DNA of 64,000 bases from Cryobacterium zongtaii. GTDB taxonomy: Bacteria; Actinomycetota; Actinomycetes; Actinomycetales; Microbacteriaceae. This document shows, piece by piece, positions 23,650-33,222 of this stretch (position 1 is its first letter; the number at the start of each line of letters is the position of its first letter). Where the stretch lies: the NCBI RefSeq assembly GCF_002909375.1, contig NZ_PPXD01000011.1, positions 1-64,000 of the forward strand, read 5' to 3'. The position numbers and the translations under genes were made by a program. The notes beneath the pieces were generated by a model. That model was not told where the DNA came from. It saw nothing but the letters and a program-made list of their open reading frames with translations, and did no database searches.

Positions 23650-25005
23650 GTGGGGGACGATCATGGGCCGATGGTGCTCTTCATTGATCGCGTGGAAGCC
23701 GGTCGTCGGCTGGCCCTGCAGCTCGACTACCTGCGTGGGCAGGACATTGTGGTGCTCGGCATTCCCCGCGGGGGAGTGCCGGTGGCGTACGAGGTCGCCG
23801 CGTCACTCGACGTCCCTCTCGACGTCATCGTCGTGCGCAAGCTCGGCGTGCCCTTCCAGCCCGAATTCGCGATGGGCGCCATCGGCGAGGGCGGGGAGCA
23901 ACTCATCGACGAATCGACCGTGGCCTTGACCGGGGTGACCGACGCCGAGGTGAGCGCGGTCGAAGCTCGCGAGCGGGTGAACCTCGACGCGCGGGTCGAG
24001 CGACTCCGGCCGGGCCGCGACCGGATCCCACTCGATGGCCGCACCGTCGTGATCGTGGATGACGGGGTGGCTACGGGGGCGACAGCACGAGTGGCGTGCG
24101 ACGTGGCCCGCAGGTTCGGCGCCGCGACCGTGATCCTCGCGGTGCCCGTGATCGCCGCCTCGACCCTGGCGGAGATGACCGGCGCAGACGACATCGTCTA
24201 CCTGGCGGCGCCGGAGACCTTCTGGGCGGTCGGCCAGTTCTACACCGACTTCTCGGCCACCACCGACGACGAGGTCGCTCGGCTGCTCGACGAGGCGGCA
24301 CGCCGGCTCACCGGGCCGTCGGGTGCGGGCGACTCGGACCTCGAGGCGGGGGTCGACGACGAGGTCGAGATCCCCGTCGACACCGTGCCCCTGAACGGGC
24401 ATCTGCACTTGCCCGCGTCGCCGACCGGCGTGGTGCTCTTGGCCCACGGGAGCGGCAGCAGCCGGCACAGCCCCCGCAACCAGTACGTGGCCGATGTGCT
24501 GTTCGAGGCCGGGCTGGGCATCCTCCTGTTCGACCTGCTCACGCCGGAGGAGGAGCTGGACCGGGGGAACGTCTTCGACATCGAGCTGCTGGGCCGGCGA
24601 TTGGTCGCCGTCACCGGCTGGCTGACCGACCGGTCCGACACCGCCGGATGCCGGATCGGCTACTTCGGTGCCAGCACCGGAGCCGCCGCAGCCCTGTGGG
24701 CGGCCGGCGATGCCGAGACGCATATTGCCGCTGTGGTGTCTCGCGGGGGCCGGCCCGACCTGGCCGGAACGAGATTACCGCTGGTGACCGCGCCCACCCT
24801 GCTCATCGTCGGCGGTGCCGATATCACCGTGCTGGAGGGCAACCGCGAGGCACAGAAACACCTGCGCTGCGAGAACCGGCTGGCCGTCATACCCGGCGCC
24901 ACCCACCTGTTCGAGGAACCGGGCGCCCTGGGCGCCGCCGCCGAGTTGGCCGCCGGCTGGTTCGCCCGCCACCTGGTGCCGCCGAACACCGCGGAGCCCG
25001 CCTAG
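23650..25005 (+). CDS. phosphoribosyltransferase fused to an alpha/beta-hydrolase
   Basis: This 451-residue protein has an N-terminal type I phosphoribosyltransferase domain (about residues 8-215) with the PRPP loop 'TVVIVDDGVATGATARVA', and a C-terminal dienelactone hydrolase-like domain (about 240-445) with 'VVLLAHGSGSSRHSPRNQYVA', a nucleophile elbow 'GYFGASTGAAAALWAA' (G-x-S-x-G) and the late 'GATHLFEEPGALG' histidine. This fusion is known in actinobacteria and proteobacteria, but its reaction is not. GTG 23650 is used; ATG 23671 is an alternative. Confidence 0.9.
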   Translation: MGDDHGPMVLFIDRVEAGRRLALQLDYLRGQDIVVLGIPRGGVPVAYEVAASLDVPLDVIVVRKLGVPFQPEFAMGAIGEGGEQLIDESTVALTGVTDAEVSAVEARERVNLDARVERLRPGRDRIPLDGRTVVIVDDGVATGATARVACDVARRFGAATVILAVPVIAASTLAEMTGADDIVYLAAPETFWAVGQFYTDFSATTDDEVARLLDEAARRLTGPSGAGDSDLEAGVDDEVEIPVDTVPLNGHLHLPASPTGVVLLAHGSGSSRHSPRNQYVADVLFEAGLGILLFDLLTPEEELDRGNVFDIELLGRRLVAVTGWLTDRSDTAGCRIGYFGASTGAAAALWAAGDAETHIAAVVSRGGRPDLAGTRLPLVTAPTLLIVGGADITVLEGNREAQKHLRCENRLAVIPGATHLFEEPGALGAAAELAAGWFARHLVPPNTAEPA

Positions 25006-25087
25006 GAACCAAGAAGTTTCCCGATCAGACGCAAAAAAGCGCCATCCCGGGGCCCCATGCCGTATGGTCGCCCCTGGGGGAACAACA

Positions 25088-28000
25088 ATGAAGCTTCGAC
25101 TTGCCGTAAAAGATGTGTCCGGGGTGGTGGGTGATGTCGTCGTGACGGCGGATGTCACCGCCACGGTGAGCGACATCGCCAGACACCTCTCCAGCCGAAC
25201 GGTTCGCGGAACACCGGGGCTCTCGGCAGACACGGCCGGCGCCCAGCCCCCTGGGCTGGCCCCGGACCTCACCCTGCGAGCGGAATACCCCGGCCGGACC
25301 CAGGCCCGGCTACTCAACCCGTCCGCCACCATCCACGAGTCGAACCTGCGCTCCGGCTGCACCGTCGAAGTGGTCTCCAGCCTGGAACGCCGGGACGGCG
25401 ATGACCTCTTCGGCACCGCCGCCGCGATCGTGCGGGTGCTCGAAGGCCCGGATGCCGGCAACGAGTTCACCATCGCCACCGGCGTGAACTACGTCGGTGG
25501 CGCCCCCGACTCCCAGGTGCCGTTGAACGACCCGAATGTGTCGCGCCGGCACGCCTCCATCACGGTGGGCGACACCATCAGCGTCACCGACCTGAACTCG
25601 GCCAACGGGGTCACCGTCGACGGCGCCCTTTGCCACCGCTCGTTGCTCTCGGCCTCGTCGCGGCTGCAGCTGGGCGCATCCGTGCTCATGGTCATCCCGC
25701 TGCCGGTGCCGGCCGGGGCGTCGGCGGAACCGGCCGCCGCGGACTTCTCCCGCTCGCCTCGCGTTGAGCCGGTCTATCTCGGCCGCACCTTCACCGCACC
25801 CGAGCTGCCCAACCCGCCGGAGAAGCAGCGCTTCCCGACCCTCGCCCTGATCGCCCCGGTGGTCATGGGCGCGGTGCTGTTCCTGGCCACCCGGCAGGTG
25901 TACACGCTGCTGTTCATCGCCATGGCCCCGATCATCCTGCTCGGCACCTGGATCGACAACCGCATCCAGGGTCGCCGCAAGGGTCGCGCCGAGAACGCAC
26001 GCTTCGACGCCGCGGTCGTCGACCTCGAAGCCAGCCTGGCGGAGGAGCGCGAGCACCAGATCGACGCCCGGCTGGCCGAATCGCCGTCCGCCACCGCCAT
26101 CGCCACCGCGATGCAGGAGCACTCCGCGTTGCTGTGGACCCGCAAGCCCGAACACGCCAGTTTCCTCGAGGTGCGCCTGGGCCTGGGCGCCCAGCGCAGC
26201 CGCAGCACCGTCGCGCTGCCGTCCAAACACACCGGCACCGTGGACGAGTGGCACCGGGTGAACGCCATCATCGACGAGTGCGCCCAGGTGGACGGCGTGC
26301 CCGTCGTGGAGAACCTCGCCCGCTGCGGAGCGCTCGGCATCGCCGGCTCGTCGACCCAGGCGGCGGATGCGGCCCGCGCCGTGATCACCCAGTTGGTCGG
26401 CCTGCATTCCCCGGCCGACCTCGTCGTCACGGCCTTCGCCGGCGGCGACGCCACCGCGGACTGGGCCTGGCTGAAGTGGCTGCCGCACGTGAACTCCCCG
26501 CACAGCCCGCTGCGCGTCAACGGCCTCGCCGCGGACTTCCCCGCCGCGACCGCCCTGCTGGCCACCCTGGAGGGCCTGATCGCGGCCCGCCGCACGGCTG
26601 GATCCGGCGCCGAGCAGGTGCGGTCGAGGCTGACCGAATCGCGCACGGCCACCGACGACCTGGCCGCCGCGGTGGACCGGCTCCCGGCCCGGCCGGCGAT
26701 CATCGTGCTGGTGACCAACGAAGCGCCCGCCGACCGCTCCCGCCTGGTCGCGCTCAGCGAAGAGGGCGCCGACCACGGCGTGTTCCTGGTCTGGCTGGCA
26801 CCCTCCGTGGCGGCGCTGCCCGTGGTCTGCCGCACCTACCTCGACGTGCAGCCCGACGGCACGAGCGTCGGGTTCGTGCGTGTCGGGCGCACGGTGGCCC
26901 TGGCGGCCCTGGAAACCGTGGACCCGGCCGGTGCCGCGACCGCCGCCAGGGCGCTGGCTCCGGTCGAAGACATCGGTGCCCGGGTGCTCGACGAAACCGA
27001 CCTGCCGCACAGCGTCAACTTCCTCGACCTCTACGACGGTGACGTGGCCGACGACACCGCGGCGGTCCTGCAGCGCTGGGTGAAGAACGACAGCCTCAGC
27101 TCGAGCTGGGTGCCCGGCACCCCCCGCGAGGCCGGCGGTATCCGTGCCCTCGTCGGGCAGGGCGCCAGCGAACCGTTCTACCTCGACCTGCGCACGCACG
27201 GGCCGCACGCCCTCGTCGGTGGTACGACGGGGTCGGGCAAGAGTGAATTCCTGCAGACCTGGATCATGGGCATCGCCGCGGAATACGCACCGGACCGGGT
27301 GACCTTCCTGCTGGTGGATTACAAGGGCGGCGCCGCCTTCGCCGAGTGCGTCGACCTGCCGCACATCGTGGGCCTGGTCACCGACCTCAACCCGCACCTC
27401 GTGCGCCGTGCGCTCACGTCGCTCCGCGCCGAGCTGAGGTTCCGTGAGCACCTGCTGAACAGCAAGGGCGCCAAAGACCTCGAGACGCTCGAGAAGCGCT
27501 CCGACCCGGACGCCCCGCCGGCGCTGATCCTGATGATCGACGAGTTCGCCGCCCTCGCCTCCGAGGTGCCGGAGTTCGTCGACGGCGTCATCGACGTGGC
27601 CCAGCGCGGCCGGTCGCTCGGCCTGCACCTGGTGATGGCCACCCAGCGGCCCGCCGGCGTGATCAAAGACAGCCTGCGGGCCAACACCAACCTGCGGGTG
27701 GCGCTGCGGGTGGCCGACGAGGCGGACAGCCACGACGTGCTCGGCGTTGCGGATGCCGCGGGCTTCGACCCGGGAACCCCCGGCCGCGCCGCGGCCAAGC
27801 TCGGCCCCGGCCGGGTGTTCGACTTCCAAACCGCCTACCTCGGCGGCCTGACCCCGCCCGCGTCGGCTTCGGTGCCGGCACCGGATGTGGAGGTGGCCGA
27901 CCTGTCCTTCGGCCCCGGGGCTACCTGGGCGAGCAACGTCGCCCGCCCCCGCAGTGCCGGCGGAGCCCGCGACATCGAACGCCTGGCCCGGACCATTGCC

Positions 28001-29593
28001 GGCGCCGCGGACAGCCGCGACCTGGCCCTGCCGCGCAAACCCTGGCTCGACCAGCTGCCGGCCCTGTTCGACCTGGCCGGGCTGCCCGTCGCCGGCGAGG
28101 GGCTGCTGCCGGTGGGGATGCTCGACGAACCCGAGGAACAACGGCAGTCCCCGTTCGTCCTGGACCTCGACACCATCGGCAACCTGGTCATCCTCGGCAC
28201 CGGCGGGGCGGGCAAGACCGCCGCGCTGCGCACAATCGCGGTGGCCGCCTCGGCGGCGGCCGAGACGCATCCGGTCGCCGTCTACGGACTCGATTTCGCC
28301 GGCGGCGGCCTGAGCATGCTCGAGTCGCTGCCCACCGTGGGCGCGGTGATCGCCGGCGACGACACCGAACGGGCCACCCGCCTGTTCAAGGACCTCGCCC
28401 AATTGGTGGACGACCGGGCCGCCCGGTTCGCGCTGGCCAGGGCCGGCTCGCTCGGCGACTACCGGCGCATCACCGCCGTCGCGGAACCGCGCGTGCTCGT
28501 TCTCATGGACGGGATGGCGGCGTTCCGCGCCGACTACGAATTCCGCGGCGCCGGAGAGCTGTTCGACAGGTTCCTCAAGCTCGCGGCCACGGGCCGGCAG
28601 GTGGGTGTGCACTTCGTGCTCACCGCCGACCGCTCGGGGGCGCTGCCCACCCAGCTGCTGGCCAACGTGGGGCAGCGACTCGTGCTGCGCCTGGCCGGCG
28701 AGAGCGAATACTCGGCCGCCGGGGTGCGCCCCGACGTGCTCACCGACGCCGTGCCCGGCCGCGGCCTGGTCGACGGCCACGAGGTTCAGCTGGCGGTGCC
28801 GGGCGGTACCGCCGACCTCACCGCACAGGCCGCCTGGGTGGAGACGCTCGCCGCTCGGCTGCGCGCCGCCGGCGTCGACGCAGCGACCGGGGTCGAGCGC
28901 CTGGCCGTGCACATCCCGCTCGCCGACCTGCCCGCGCAGGTGGCCGGCCGGCCCACCCTCGGGGTCAGCGACGAGAGCCTCGAACCGGTCGGCGTGCCCC
29001 TGGACGGCCTCTTCGTGGTCACCGGCCCGTTCGGCTCCGGCCGCACGACGACCATGACCACCATCCTGCAGTCGGTGCGCGCGACCCGGCCCGAGCTACG
29101 ACCGTACCTGCTCGTGGGCCGGCGCAGCGCCCTCGCCGACGTCACCGACTGGGCGGAGCTCTCGACCGACGCGGACGAAGCCGAAGCGTTGGCGGTGCGC
29201 CTGGCGACCGTGCTGGAGCAACCGGCCACGCCCGGCAGCACCGACCTCCTGATCGTGGTCGAAAACGTGGGCGACTTCGAGGGGCTGCCCGCCGAGGGCG
29301 CCGTGGCCCGGCTGATCAAGGCGGCCCGCCGCGCCGGCGTGCCGGTGATCGCCGAAACCGACACCGTCACCGCCGCCAGCGCCTGGCAGATCTACAGCGA
29401 GCTGAAAACCGCCAGGGCCGGCATCGTGCTGCAACCCGAAGAAACGGATGGCCTCAGCCTGTTCCGCACCCCCTTCCCACGGGTCACCCGCAGCGACTTC
29501 CCACCCGGCCGCGGCCTGCTCGTCGACGCCGGCCGTGCCATCCAGGTGCAGGTGGCCTTCCCGCGCCCGCTCTTCAGAGAGATCCGGAGCTGA
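25088..29593 (+). CDS. eccC: type VII secretion FtsK/SpoIIIE ATPase with FHA domain (EccC/EssC-like)
   Basis: This 1501-residue membrane ATPase would power T7SS export. After a ubiquitin-like beginning (MKLRLAVKDVSG) comes an FHA domain (about residues 125-200: 'VNYVGGAPDSQVPLNDPNV', 'SRRHASITVGD', 'LNSANGVTVDG') and two membrane helices (about 248-285, 'RFPTLALIAPVVMGAVLFLA'). Three FtsK modules follow with Walker A at about 711 ('GGTTGSGKSEF'), 1036 ('GTGGAGKTAAL') and 1311 ('GPFGSGRTTTM', Lys replaced by Arg). N-terminal FHA is the layout of firmicute EssC rather than mycobacterial EccC. ATG 25088 follows GGGGGAAC. Downstream come WXG-type and hydrolase genes. The FHA may receive phosphorylation signals from the kinase cassette at 52639-57354. 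Confidence 0.93.
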   Translation: MKLRLAVKDVSGVVGDVVVTADVTATVSDIARHLSSRTVRGTPGLSADTAGAQPPGLAPDLTLRAEYPGRTQARLLNPSATIHESNLRSGCTVEVVSSLERRDGDDLFGTAAAIVRVLEGPDAGNEFTIATGVNYVGGAPDSQVPLNDPNVSRRHASITVGDTISVTDLNSANGVTVDGALCHRSLLSASSRLQLGASVLMVIPLPVPAGASAEPAAADFSRSPRVEPVYLGRTFTAPELPNPPEKQRFPTLALIAPVVMGAVLFLATRQVYTLLFIAMAPIILLGTWIDNRIQGRRKGRAENARFDAAVVDLEASLAEEREHQIDARLAESPSATAIATAMQEHSALLWTRKPEHASFLEVRLGLGAQRSRSTVALPSKHTGTVDEWHRVNAIIDECAQVDGVPVVENLARCGALGIAGSSTQAADAARAVITQLVGLHSPADLVVTAFAGGDATADWAWLKWLPHVNSPHSPLRVNGLAADFPAATALLATLEGLIAARRTAGSGAEQVRSRLTESRTATDDLAAAVDRLPARPAIIVLVTNEAPADRSRLVALSEEGADHGVFLVWLAPSVAALPVVCRTYLDVQPDGTSVGFVRVGRTVALAALETVDPAGAATAARALAPVEDIGARVLDETDLPHSVNFLDLYDGDVADDTAAVLQRWVKNDSLSSSWVPGTPREAGGIRALVGQGASEPFYLDLRTHGPHALVGGTTGSGKSEFLQTWIMGIAAEYAPDRVTFLLVDYKGGAAFAECVDLPHIVGLVTDLNPHLVRRALTSLRAELRFREHLLNSKGAKDLETLEKRSDPDAPPALILMIDEFAALASEVPEFVDGVIDVAQRGRSLGLHLVMATQRPAGVIKDSLRANTNLRVALRVADEADSHDVLGVADAAGFDPGTPGRAAAKLGPGRVFDFQTAYLGGLTPPASASVPAPDVEVADLSFGPGATWASNVARPRSAGGARDIERLARTIAGAADSRDLALPRKPWLDQLPALFDLAGLPVAGEGLLPVGMLDEPEEQRQSPFVLDLDTIGNLVILGTGGAGKTAALRTIAVAASAAAETHPVAVYGLDFAGGGLSMLESLPTVGAVIAGDDTERATRLFKDLAQLVDDRAARFALARAGSLGDYRRITAVAEPRVLVLMDGMAAFRADYEFRGAGELFDRFLKLAATGRQVGVHFVLTADRSGALPTQLLANVGQRLVLRLAGESEYSAAGVRPDVLTDAVPGRGLVDGHEVQLAVPGGTADLTAQAAWVETLAARLRAAGVDAATGVERLAVHIPLADLPAQVAGRPTLGVSDESLEPVGVPLDGLFVVTGPFGSGRTTTMTTILQSVRATRPELRPYLLVGRRSALADVTDWAELSTDADEAEALAVRLATVLEQPATPGSTDLLIVVENVGDFEGLPAEGAVARLIKAARRAGVPVIAETDTVTAASAWQIYSELKTARAGIVLQPEETDGLSLFRTPFPRVTRSDFPPGRGLLVDAGRAIQVQVAFPRPLFREIRS

Positions 29594-29594
29594 C

Positions 29595-30158
29595 ATTTAC
29601 GGAGACACAAGCCGGCTGCGCACGCAGGCGTCGACCACGCGCGAGAACGCCAACCAGCTACGCAGCCGGGCCAGTGCGCTGCTGACCCAGGTTGAAGGAA
29701 TGGCCTGGGCGTCGAGCGCGGGGGACACACTGCGCGCGCGTATTCGCACTGTGGCCCTGGGTCTGGGTAGCGAAGCCCAGTTGCTCGACGACGCAGCCTT
29801 GCAACTGGAGGCCCACGCCCGCGCCGTCGATGAAGCGAAGGCGGCCATAGTGGCAGCTCAGGCGGCCGTGCAGTTGGCCTGGGACAGGTCCGTGAACGTG
29901 GTCGGCAACGTCATCGAAACGACCACAGACATCGCGGTGGCTTCGGTCAGCAGCGCCATGAACACCATCGGCAGCGCCCTGAGCGGCGCCGCGGACGAGG
30001 TACGTGTGACGATGTTCACCATGGCGGACGAACTGGTGCCAGAGTCGACGGTCGAGCTGGCCCGGAGTGTGGTGCGCGCCGTGCCGGCGTTACCACCGGC
30101 GGGCTCCCGCGATTGGCTTGACCTGGACGGCACGTTCTCCACGCAGGGCTGGAAGTGA
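29595..30158 (+). CDS. WXG100-like T7SS helical protein, probable ATT start
   Basis: The protein of about 187 residues begins IYGDTSRLRTQASTTRENAN if translation starts at ATT 29595, five bases after GGAG and next to the stop of the ATPase gene (29591-29593). The only conventional in-frame upstream codon is GTG 29535, inside the ATPase gene. 'VEGMAWASSAGDTLRARI' occupies the helix-turn-helix position of WXG100 proteins. The second half is a further helical domain ending in a short tail. It is probably a T7 substrate or partner. Its stop overlaps the next GTG by 4 bp. Confidence 0.8.
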   Translation: MYGDTSRLRTQASTTRENANQLRSRASALLTQVEGMAWASSAGDTLRARIRTVALGLGSEAQLLDDAALQLEAHARAVDEAKAAIVAAQAAVQLAWDRSVNVVGNVIETTTDIAVASVSSAMNTIGSALSGAADEVRVTMFTMADELVPESTVELARSVVRAVPALPPAGSRDWLDLDGTFSTQGWK

Positions 30159-31114
30159 GCGGCGTAACCGGCGCCACGGCCCGCGGCGCGGAGACCCTGT
30201 TCTCGTTGACCCTGCCGGAGGCGCGTCTGCTCCGGGACCACCTGCCTGGCCTGATCCTGCCGGCGTTTATCCCCGCTGCCGAGTCGACAGGCGCACACGA
30301 TGAGACAAACCAGTCGGCCGGCGTGCTGGCAGGACTGAAGGCGCGGCAGCTCGTCAGCAACGAAGTCGGCCTGGACGATCCCGACTGGTCGACACAGATC
30401 CCGTCGACGCTGCTGCTGGCCCTGACCCTGCAGATGTCGGGTCGACTGGTCTTCCAGGTCGTGGCCTGGAGCGCCGCCGACGGGGCCGGGCGCTCGACCA
30501 CCATGCACTCCACGACCGTGTCCGAGACCGTGTGCGCGGGCTTGACCGTGCGCTCCACCGCGAACGCCGAGGAGGATCCGCAGGTGGAGGTCACACTGGC
30601 GCCTGTGACGGGGTTGTACCCGTCGTTGGCCCAGCTGCTGCCGACCGATTCATCCGTGGCCGGCCCGCCGGTCAGCGATGGGTCGGGCCGGGCCGTGTCG
30701 CTGGGGATCGTGGAGTCGCGTGCGCTGATCGCCGCGATCCGCGGCGGCGACCACCGGGTCGTGGCGAACCTCACCACCGAACTCCACGCCGCAGACGCTC
30801 GTGAGGTGCTACAGGATCTCAGCGGGGCGATGGGCACGGGGTATCGGATCAAAGCCTTCGGTGCGGTCGGAGACACGTCAGGTCGGGCCTTGTTCGCCCG
30901 GGACTGGTTCAGGGGGCCGAGGGGCTGGCTGAAGATGTCTGTGACCCTGCCCCGGCCCGTCGCGGGTGCTGACGCCGCGCAGGCCATCACCGACCAGGGA
31001 CGGGTGACGATCCGGCGCACCGCTCCGGCCGGTATCCACCAGGATCTCCTCGGGCTGGTTGCCGAAACCCTCGTGTCGTCCGCCGAGCAGACCGGAGCAA
31101 CCGATGCCCGCTGA
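30155..31114 (+). CDS. T7SS-associated protein, possibly EspG-like chaperone
   Basis: This 319-residue protein without signal peptide or membrane helix starts 'MSGVTGATARGAETLFSLTL' at GTG 30155. The size, the opening 'LTLPEARLLRDHLPGL' and its position directly before a large putative substrate are compatible with an EspG-type chaperone, but I see no diagnostic motif, so the name is a guess. It overlaps its neighbours by 4 and 11 bp, showing tight translational coupling inside module A. Confidence 0.75.
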   Translation: MSGVTGATARGAETLFSLTLPEARLLRDHLPGLILPAFIPAAESTGAHDETNQSAGVLAGLKARQLVSNEVGLDDPDWSTQIPSTLLLALTLQMSGRLVFQVVAWSAADGAGRSTTMHSTTVSETVCAGLTVRSTANAEEDPQVEVTLAPVTGLYPSLAQLLPTDSSVAGPPVSDGSGRAVSLGIVESRALIAAIRGGDHRVVANLTTELHAADAREVLQDLSGAMGTGYRIKAFGAVGDTSGRALFARDWFRGPRGWLKMSVTLPRPVAGADAAQAITDQGRVTIRRTAPAGIHQDLLGLVAETLVSSAEQTGATDAR

Positions 31115-33215
31115 CGACACAGCCCAGCCGGCCTCGACCATCGTCGACGCGTACCTCGACGGAATCGAAGAGACCGCCGCTGCCGGCGCCGCGGCCACAC
31201 ACAATCTGCAGAATGCGCAGGCGACCGCCGCGCGCGACGTGCAGGACGCGCAGGACACCGCCGTGGGTGACCTGCAGGATGCGCAGTCCACCGCCGTGCA
31301 CGACGTGCAAGATACCCAGGCTGTCGCCGCGCACAACGCACAGGATGCGCAGACCGCCGCCACCGCCGGTGTCCTCGGCTCAGTGGCCCGCGCCGCAGCC
31401 TCAACCAGCCGGGCCGTGGCATCGGGCGGGGCCGCAGTCGCGGTCACCTTCGCCGATGTCGAGGCAATGACGACGTCCATCCAGTCGTTGAACCTGCTGG
31501 TGGCACCCATGATCGGCACAGTGGCGGCCCTGGCCGTGGACCCCGACCTGCTGGAATCTCTCGTGCTCTCCCCACTGACCGGTGCCAACGCCGAGGCGGC
31601 TGCCCTGCGGGCTGCCACGCGCCTGACCACGCAGCTCGTGGTCACCGAGAGTCTTGCCCTGGTCACAGCCTCCGTGGTCACGACCTACCAGCTCGCCGAC
31701 AGCGCGCTGCAGGTCTCGGCAGCGGCGCTCGGCGGCGGAGTGTCCGTCGGCGGGTCCGTCGTCGGCGGTGCGGTCACCGTGGCTGGAACGAGCATCCACG
31801 GCGCCGGTGACGTGGCCGGCGCGACCGCATCCGGCGCCTGGGATGTGGCCGGCGCCGCCGGCACCGGCGTCAGGGGCTTTGCCAGTGCGGCCGCCTCAGG
31901 TGCAGGAAGTGTTGCCGGCGTGGCCGTTACCGGTGCGGAAAATGTCGCCGGCGCCGCCGCCTCCGGTGCCGGGGGAGTTGCCGCCGCCCAGGCCGACCTC
32001 GCCGTGACGATGGTGACAGGTGTTGGAGTTGCGGCGGGCCTGGCGGGTGCGCTGTCCGCATCGTTCAAAATGGGCTTCCTTCAGGAGACCGCCGAAACGT
32101 GGGCCGGCGCCCTGATGGCCGCGGCGGACGAATTCCAGGAGGACCCCATTGGGGTTCTGCGCACTCGTGGAATCCCGCTTGCCGTGGGTGTCGGGGTTTC
32201 TTTCTTCGAGAATTTCTCCTTGAGCGACGTTTCGGCCAACAGCGCGGCGAATGTCGGAGCGCTAATCGGTGCGACCGGTCCGTACTTCGATGACATTGTG
32301 GGCATGATCATCCACGACGGTCAGACCCTCGGCATGTTCAACGATGGTGAGGCGACTTTGGGTGACTCCGGGCTCAGCGACGAAGCCATCGACGAACGTG
32401 CGATATTCGCTTCAAGGGAGAGCCGACGGCTGACAGGCGATGACGTTGAGATAACGACGGATGGCGAGACCGGTCAGGTCAAACCAACCGACGTCGCGTC
32501 CCTGCTCGTCAGCGCCAGCCAGATCGATGCCACAGGCAAGGCGGATTTCGCCGAGATCCGCATCTTCCACAGCCAGGCCGAGAAGCTTGATGCGGAAGGC
32601 AACGCGGTGCTTGATGCGCAAAACAACCCGGTCATCGAGCACGCATACACGGTGCAGATTCCCAGCACCCAGGTGTGGAACCCGCTCGCCGGCGCAGTCC
32701 CCAACGATCTGACCGCGGACCTGCTTGCGGTGCACGGCGATCAGACCGCCCTGATGGACGCCGTTTTCGACGCCATGGAGAAAGAGGGAATCCCGACCGG
32801 GCTTGGCGCGCCCCCCGTGATGACCACCGGCTTCAGCCTGGGCGGTATCACCGCTGCGGCGATGGCGGCCGACCCTCGCGGCTACAACATCCAACAGGTG
32901 GTCACGGCCGGGTCTCCGATCTCGGAAATGGCCATTCCGGATGGCGTGGATGTCACCGCGTTGGCGGCCGACGAGGACCTTGTGGCCGTAGCGACAGGAG
33001 GGCAGAACCCGGAGAGATGGACGACAGTGGGCGGATCCGGGTCGCATCTCACCGGAGAATCCGACTCGACCCCCATGCACGCGTTGAACGTCCACAATGC
33101 GAACCGATACGCAGTCATGGCCTCCGAGAACCCCGAAATCAATAATGATCCGAACATCACTGGCTATTTCGCCGGTGACGTGACCGTGAACGACTATCAC
33201 GCATCTCGAAAGTAG
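31104..33215 (+). CDS. putative T7SS effector: hendecad-repeat protein with GxSxG hydrolase domain
   Basis: This 703-residue protein starts at ATG 31104 with GGAG upstream. Residues about 31-86 form five 11-residue repeats of the kind AARDVQDAQDT / AVGDLQDAQST, predicting an amphipathic coiled coil. Residues about 233-297 hold six more 11-residue units (GAGDVAGATAS, GAWDVAGAAGT...), Gly/Ala-rich. The C-terminal part has a lipase-like nucleophile elbow G576-F-S578-L-G580, followed by 'QQVVTAGSPISEM', as in lipase/PE-PPE-type alpha/beta hydrolases. No Sec signal is present. Lying behind T7SS partners and before a lipoprotein, it is a candidate secreted lipase toxin. The enzymatic activity is inferred from the motif. 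Confidence 0.8.
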   Translation: MPADDTAQPASTIVDAYLDGIEETAAAGAAATHNLQNAQATAARDVQDAQDTAVGDLQDAQSTAVHDVQDTQAVAAHNAQDAQTAATAGVLGSVARAAASTSRAVASGGAAVAVTFADVEAMTTSIQSLNLLVAPMIGTVAALAVDPDLLESLVLSPLTGANAEAAALRAATRLTTQLVVTESLALVTASVVTTYQLADSALQVSAAALGGGVSVGGSVVGGAVTVAGTSIHGAGDVAGATASGAWDVAGAAGTGVRGFASAAASGAGSVAGVAVTGAENVAGAAASGAGGVAAAQADLAVTMVTGVGVAAGLAGALSASFKMGFLQETAETWAGALMAAADEFQEDPIGVLRTRGIPLAVGVGVSFFENFSLSDVSANSAANVGALIGATGPYFDDIVGMIIHDGQTLGMFNDGEATLGDSGLSDEAIDERAIFASRESRRLTGDDVEITTDGETGQVKPTDVASLLVSASQIDATGKADFAEIRIFHSQAEKLDAEGNAVLDAQNNPVIEHAYTVQIPSTQVWNPLAGAVPNDLTADLLAVHGDQTALMDAVFDAMEKEGIPTGLGAPPVMTTGFSLGGITAAAMAADPRGYNIQQVVTAGSPISEMAIPDGVDVTALAADEDLVAVATGGQNPERWTTVGGSGSHLTGESDSTPMHALNVHNANRYAVMASENPEINNDPNITGYFAGDVTVNDYHASRK

Positions 33216-33222
33216 GCTCCCG

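Noticed and set aside
25310..28912. A 1200-residue open frame on the minus strand
   Set aside because: It is the antisense shadow of the EccC-like ATPase in a high-GC region; it lacks recognisable domains, while the + strand frame has FHA and three FtsK modules.
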